From assembly GCF_015476655.1 (NCBI RefSeq), contig NZ_JABFHF010000005.1, positions 205,829-269,828 of the forward strand: a stretch of DNA of 64,000 bases, given 5' to 3'. This stretch comes from Aquiflexum lacus (lineage in GTDB: Bacteria > Bacteroidota > Bacteroidia > Cytophagales > Cyclobacteriaceae). Below are positions 60,891-64,000 of the stretch, one piece after another. The position numbers and the translations under genes are program-made. The notes beneath the pieces were generated by a model, which was not told the origin of the DNA, did not search any database, and worked only from the letters and a program-made list of their open reading frames with translations. Each line of letters begins with the position of its first letter. The first letter of the stretch is position 1.

Positions 60891-63254
60891 ATGATGGTAT
60901 TCCGTGCGCTTAAGACAGCTTTTCGAAACCTCCTCCGTCACAAAACAAATGCGGTGGTCAATATCCTTAGCCTCACCATTGGCTTGACTTCCGGTATTTT
61001 TATCTTTTTGTGGGTTTTGGATGAATATGGTTTTGATAAATTCCATACCAATGACAAGGAACTGTATCAGGTGATGATCAACCATACTTTTCTGGATGGG
61101 CAGATCCACACCTATGGAGCTACTCCTGCGAAATTGAAGGAAGCCGTTCGCGCTGGTATTCCTGAGGTCAACAACATTACCCAAACCAATATGTCCTCGA
61201 CCCTATTGGTTCAGCATGAGGAAGTTTCTTTTCAGGAAGAAGGGATTTATTCAGACTCTGAATTTTTTACAATCTTTCATTTTCCTTTGGTCCATGGAGA
61301 TCAGTCCAATCCTTTGCCGAATAACAATTCCATCGCCATATCCCAAAAACTTGCGGACAAATTGTTTGGAAACACAGACCCGATCGGTGGAACCATCCAA
61401 GTGGAACAGACACAGGAATTTATGGTCTCTGCAGTTTTTGCCGATGTCCCATCCAATTCAAGTATTCAGTTTGAGTTTGTGGCACCGTTTGAAGTCTATT
61501 ACCAAGAAAACCCTTGGATGCAGGGGTGGCAGACAGGAGGGACAAAAACCTATTTGAAATTGGACCCAAAGGCTTCTTTGCCTGCTGTAAATCAAAAACT
61601 GGAAACGCTGATCAAAAATAATTGTATTGAATGTACCACTAGTCCGTTTCTGTATAGCTTCAGCAAATTGTACCTCAATGGTAGGTTTGAGGGTGGCAAA
61701 AATGTAGGGGGAAGAATCGAACAGATCATTTTGTTCTCCATTGTGGCATTCATTATCCTGCTGATGGCCTGTATCAATTTTATGAACCTGGCCACGGCAA
61801 GTGCCGCAAGCAGGAGTAAGGAAGTCAGTGTCAGAAAAATCATCGGAGCAAACAGGCCTGGCTTGGTGCTTCATTTTATGCTTGAGTCGCTGATCATTGC
61901 GTTCCTAGGATTGCTATTGGCCATTTCCCTGGTACACAGTTTACTCCCATTCTTCAATAAAATTACCTCCAAATCCATCCAATTGGACTTGTTCGACCCT
62001 TTGTTTTTGGGTGGGGCGGTTGCGATTACCTTGATTTGCGGTTTTCTGGCGGGGATTTATCCGGCCATTTTCCTTTCTTCTTTTAAGCCCATGTCTATTT
62101 TTCGTGGAAATGCAGGAAGTCTGCTGACAGGTAGTGGCTTGAGAAAATCCTTGGTTGTCATCCAATTTGCTTCTGCTGTGATTTTGGTGGTCGGAAGTAT
62201 CATCATTTACCAACAAATCAACTATATCAGCAACAAAGACTTGGGATTTGACAAGAGTCAGGTTTTGGTCATTAATCAGAATAAGGATCTGATTGCCAAT
62301 ACTGCTCCCTTCAAAAACGCCATGCTGCAATTGTCCAATGTGGAGAATATTGGTTTTGGGGGGAATGATATTTTTGTCATCCCGATCACCACTACAGAAA
62401 TCGATTGGCAGGGGAAAGCCAAAGATGCGGCTATCCATTTCAAGCTTTTCAGGTCTGATGAGGGTTTCATTCCGACCATGGGAATCGAAATGCTCCAAGG
62501 AAGGAATTTTATGGGAGTTAACCAAGATTCCCTCAACTACATCATCAACCGCAAGGCCATGGAGGTCATGGGAATCTCGGAAGAAGAGGTAATCGGATCG
62601 GAATTGGATGTTTGGGGTAGAAAGGGGAGGATCGTAGGGGTCACTGCCGATTTTCACAATGACAATCTAAAAGTAGGAATAGAGCCTTTAGTATTCCTCT
62701 ATTCAGAGAATCTTGGGGCGCATTATTTTGTGAAAATAAACCAATCTGCGCCTATGTCAGAATCATTGGCCGGGATTGAAAAAGTTTTTAAGGCACATAG
62801 TCCCGACTATCCATTTGAATACACCTTTTTGGACGAACAGTTTGAGCAACAATACAGGTCAGATTTGGTGTTGGGCAAGCTCTCTATGAGTTTTATGGTG
62901 ATTTCAATCTTGATATCCTGCTTGGGGCTGTTTGGTTTGGCAACATTCACCGCAGCCCGAAGGATAAAAGAACTTGGTATCAGAAAAGTAATGGGAGCGA
63001 CTTCTCTTAATTTGGTACTCATGCTTTGTGGGGATTTTACCAAATTGGTTTTGATAAGCATCCTGATTGGCAGCCCAATCGCTTGGTATTTGGCGAAAGA
63101 ATACTTGTCAGGATTTGCTTTTCACGTGGACATCAGTGGGGTTGCATTTTTACTGGCTGGTTTAGGATTATTGGTCTTGGCACTGTTCACCGTCGGATTC
63201 CAGTCGCTTAAAGCCGCTTTGACTAATCCTGCGGATTCGTTGAAGAGTGAGTGA
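60891..63254 (+). CDS. MacB/FtsX-type ABC transporter permease
   Basis: A 787-residue permease read from ATG 60891 (MMVFRALKTAFRNLLRHKTN); TTG 60870 is unlikely. Four main helices lie at about 21-43, 285-310, 340-365 and 380-405, with a second set at the C-terminus (about 670-780), giving the duplicated FtsX layout. Large periplasmic domains lie between (MacB_PCD-like). GNTDPIGGTIQV, LMACINFMNLATASAASRSKEV and SCLGLFGLATFTAARRIKELG are family blocks. No ATPase gene is adjacent. It probably moves lipids, peptides or drives envelope signalling. Confidence 0.9.
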   Translation: MMVFRALKTAFRNLLRHKTNAVVNILSLTIGLTSGIFIFLWVLDEYGFDKFHTNDKELYQVMINHTFLDGQIHTYGATPAKLKEAVRAGIPEVNNITQTNMSSTLLVQHEEVSFQEEGIYSDSEFFTIFHFPLVHGDQSNPLPNNNSIAISQKLADKLFGNTDPIGGTIQVEQTQEFMVSAVFADVPSNSSIQFEFVAPFEVYYQENPWMQGWQTGGTKTYLKLDPKASLPAVNQKLETLIKNNCIECTTSPFLYSFSKLYLNGRFEGGKNVGGRIEQIILFSIVAFIILLMACINFMNLATASAASRSKEVSVRKIIGANRPGLVLHFMLESLIIAFLGLLLAISLVHSLLPFFNKITSKSIQLDLFDPLFLGGAVAITLICGFLAGIYPAIFLSSFKPMSIFRGNAGSLLTGSGLRKSLVVIQFASAVILVVGSIIIYQQINYISNKDLGFDKSQVLVINQNKDLIANTAPFKNAMLQLSNVENIGFGGNDIFVIPITTTEIDWQGKAKDAAIHFKLFRSDEGFIPTMGIEMLQGRNFMGVNQDSLNYIINRKAMEVMGISEEEVIGSELDVWGRKGRIVGVTADFHNDNLKVGIEPLVFLYSENLGAHYFVKINQSAPMSESLAGIEKVFKAHSPDYPFEYTFLDEQFEQQYRSDLVLGKLSMSFMVISILISCLGLFGLATFTAARRIKELGIRKVMGATSLNLVLMLCGDFTKLVLISILIGSPIAWYLAKEYLSGFAFHVDISGVAFLLAGLGLLVLALFTVGFQSLKAALTNPADSLKSE

Positions 63255-63466
63255 GGATTTTGGTGGAATTGTGTTTTGATTTGGATATGCCTTCAATGGA
63301 AAAAAAAAAAATCCTGCATGGTATTGAGTCTCTGCCCTGGTGGGATCAGCTATTACAAATAGAAAAAATATTCAAAAAAAGTTTATTTTTTTATAAATAC
63401 TATCTCTCCCAACTTTAATAATTTTAACAGATCAAAACTGTAAATGATCTTTTAACAAAAACCAAC

Positions 63467-63703
63467 ATGATGACAGAAGATAAGAATACACCGTCCAAAC
63501 AAGGAAAATCAAACCCTTCTGATCCGGGTAAAGACAAGGCAAGCATAAAGGAGGGATCCACAAAGGAGGAGCTGAAAAAAGAGGATGAAGTAAAAAAGGA
63601 AAACCTGGACGAAGATGGAGAGGTGCCATCCCATTTAGAATCCAATCCCAACAGAAATCCTGATAAACCGAATATCCATAAGCCAAAATACGGAGGCACA
63701 TGA
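63467..63703 (+). CDS. short highly charged protein
   Basis: A 78-residue, disordered-looking protein rich in Lys, Glu, Asp, Ser and Pro (MMTEDKNTPSKQGKSNPSDP...NIHKPKYGGT). No domain or signal peptide. Such small low-complexity proteins occur in this phylum; its role is unknown. A terminator-like hairpin follows at about 63717-63745. Confidence 0.6.
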   Translation: MMTEDKNTPSKQGKSNPSDPGKDKASIKEGSTKEELKKEDEVKKENLDEDGEVPSHLESNPNRNPDKPNIHKPKYGGT

Positions 63704-63716
63704 AATAAATAAAAAC

Positions 63717-63743
63717 AAAACCTAGCCTTGGCCAGGTTTTTTT
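63717..63743 (+). terminator. terminator after the charged small gene
   Basis: AAAACCTAGCC and GGCCAGGTTTT (one mismatch) with a very short loop, followed by a T-run. Confidence 0.75.
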
Positions 63744-63768
63744 ATTTCACATACAAACTCGCAAGATT

Positions 63769-64000
63769 ATGAAACTACGTCAATCAATATTTACTTTGTT
63801 GCTGATCACAAACTTTTCGATGCTGGCCAATGCCCAGGATTTAATTGTGAAACAGAGTAACAAAGATCATGAAACCACATTGGAAAAACTTAGGCCTTCT
63901 TGGAAAATTCCTTCGGAATTGAGAAGTAGGGTTAAAACTAAACTATACTTTCTTTTTCTCTTTGGTTTCCGGATGATTTTGAAGTCAATTTTGGTACGGG
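63769..64000 (+). CDS. partial secreted protein, runs off right edge
   Basis: ATG 63769 opens a frame of 77 codons that is still open at the edge. It begins with a signal peptide (MKLRQSIFTLLLITNFSMLA, cut near NAQ). The mature start (DLIVKQSNKDHETTLEKL) recalls the beginning of DUF302-type domains, but the continuation (RPSWKIPSELRSRVKTKLYF) does not fit, so I leave the family open. Confidence 0.55.
   Translation, partial: MKLRQSIFTLLLITNFSMLANAQDLIVKQSNKDHETTLEKLRPSWKIPSELRSRVKTKLYFLFLFGFRMILKSILVR

Noticed and set aside
61941..62657. 238-codon open frame opposite the ABC permease
   Set aside because: Antisense shadow of a clear FtsX/MacB-type gene; no start context or motif.
63769..64000. 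DUF302 domain protein at the right edge
   Set aside because: Only about 18 residues resemble the start of that domain, and the remainder does not fit.

Overview
The window looks like chromosomal DNA of a member of the Bacteroidetes, most likely order Cytophagales near the Cyclobacteriaceae. Reasons are the AT-rich intergenic DNA with weak Shine-Dalgarno signals, many lipoproteins and TonB-type outer-membrane proteins, several TTG/GTG starts, and the run coaX - outer-membrane protein - TPR protein - lptC - small membrane protein - HlyC/CorC-type protein - PpiD-like isomerase. I saw no rRNA, tRNA, CRISPR array, intact transposase, integrase or prophage.

The left part (about 1-23 kb) is an accessory region dominated by defence and conflict genes, many of them broken. 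In order it holds: a type I restriction-modification locus with two hsdM genes, one hsdS and a DUF4145 gene, split by a GxxExxY gene bracketed by CACAGAT repeats; an RloA-like ATPase with a truncated RloB (AbiL-like); a C-terminal fragment of an AlbA_2/HATPase regulator fused to a hydrolase scrap; a single-HKD PLD-type protein; a Fic protein behind a cluster of operator-like inverted repeats; an AbiE-type toxin-antitoxin pair; an intact AlbA_2/HATPase/wHTH protein; relics of antitoxin, PIN and GNAT genes; a HipA-like relic with a DUF3037-like gene; and an alpha/beta hydrolase followed 3 kb later by its decayed duplicate.

The most unusual feature is a family of interspersed small genes that I do not recognise. 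Each encodes a signal peptide followed by about 24-residue repeats of the type VYxxxNGIPSIxPSxxIK. Six copies (two intact, four decayed) lie between 5.8 and 16.8 kb, almost always between neighbouring defence modules. A second repeat, a palindrome with 10-base arms around GCA, occurs seven times between 6 and 23 kb, twice directly after a copy of the gene. Together they look like separators or recombination points of a modular defence island.

The right part (about 23-64 kb) is ordinary core genome: an S9 peptidase, pyruvate dehydrogenase E1 alpha, recF, DoxX, a thioredoxin-like protein, a sugar nucleotidyltransferase, the PII/Amt ammonium module, nadC, gpmI, NhaD, glutamate-type dehydrogenase, anmK, the coaX-to-ppiD cluster, a DUF493/PCD/rsmI group, an inositol monophosphatase, an AsmA-like protein, an AEC permease, a histidine-rich small protein with a TonB receptor, glyA-tatC-rpiB, and a MacB/FtsX-type permease. 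Clear hairpin terminators separate many of these units.
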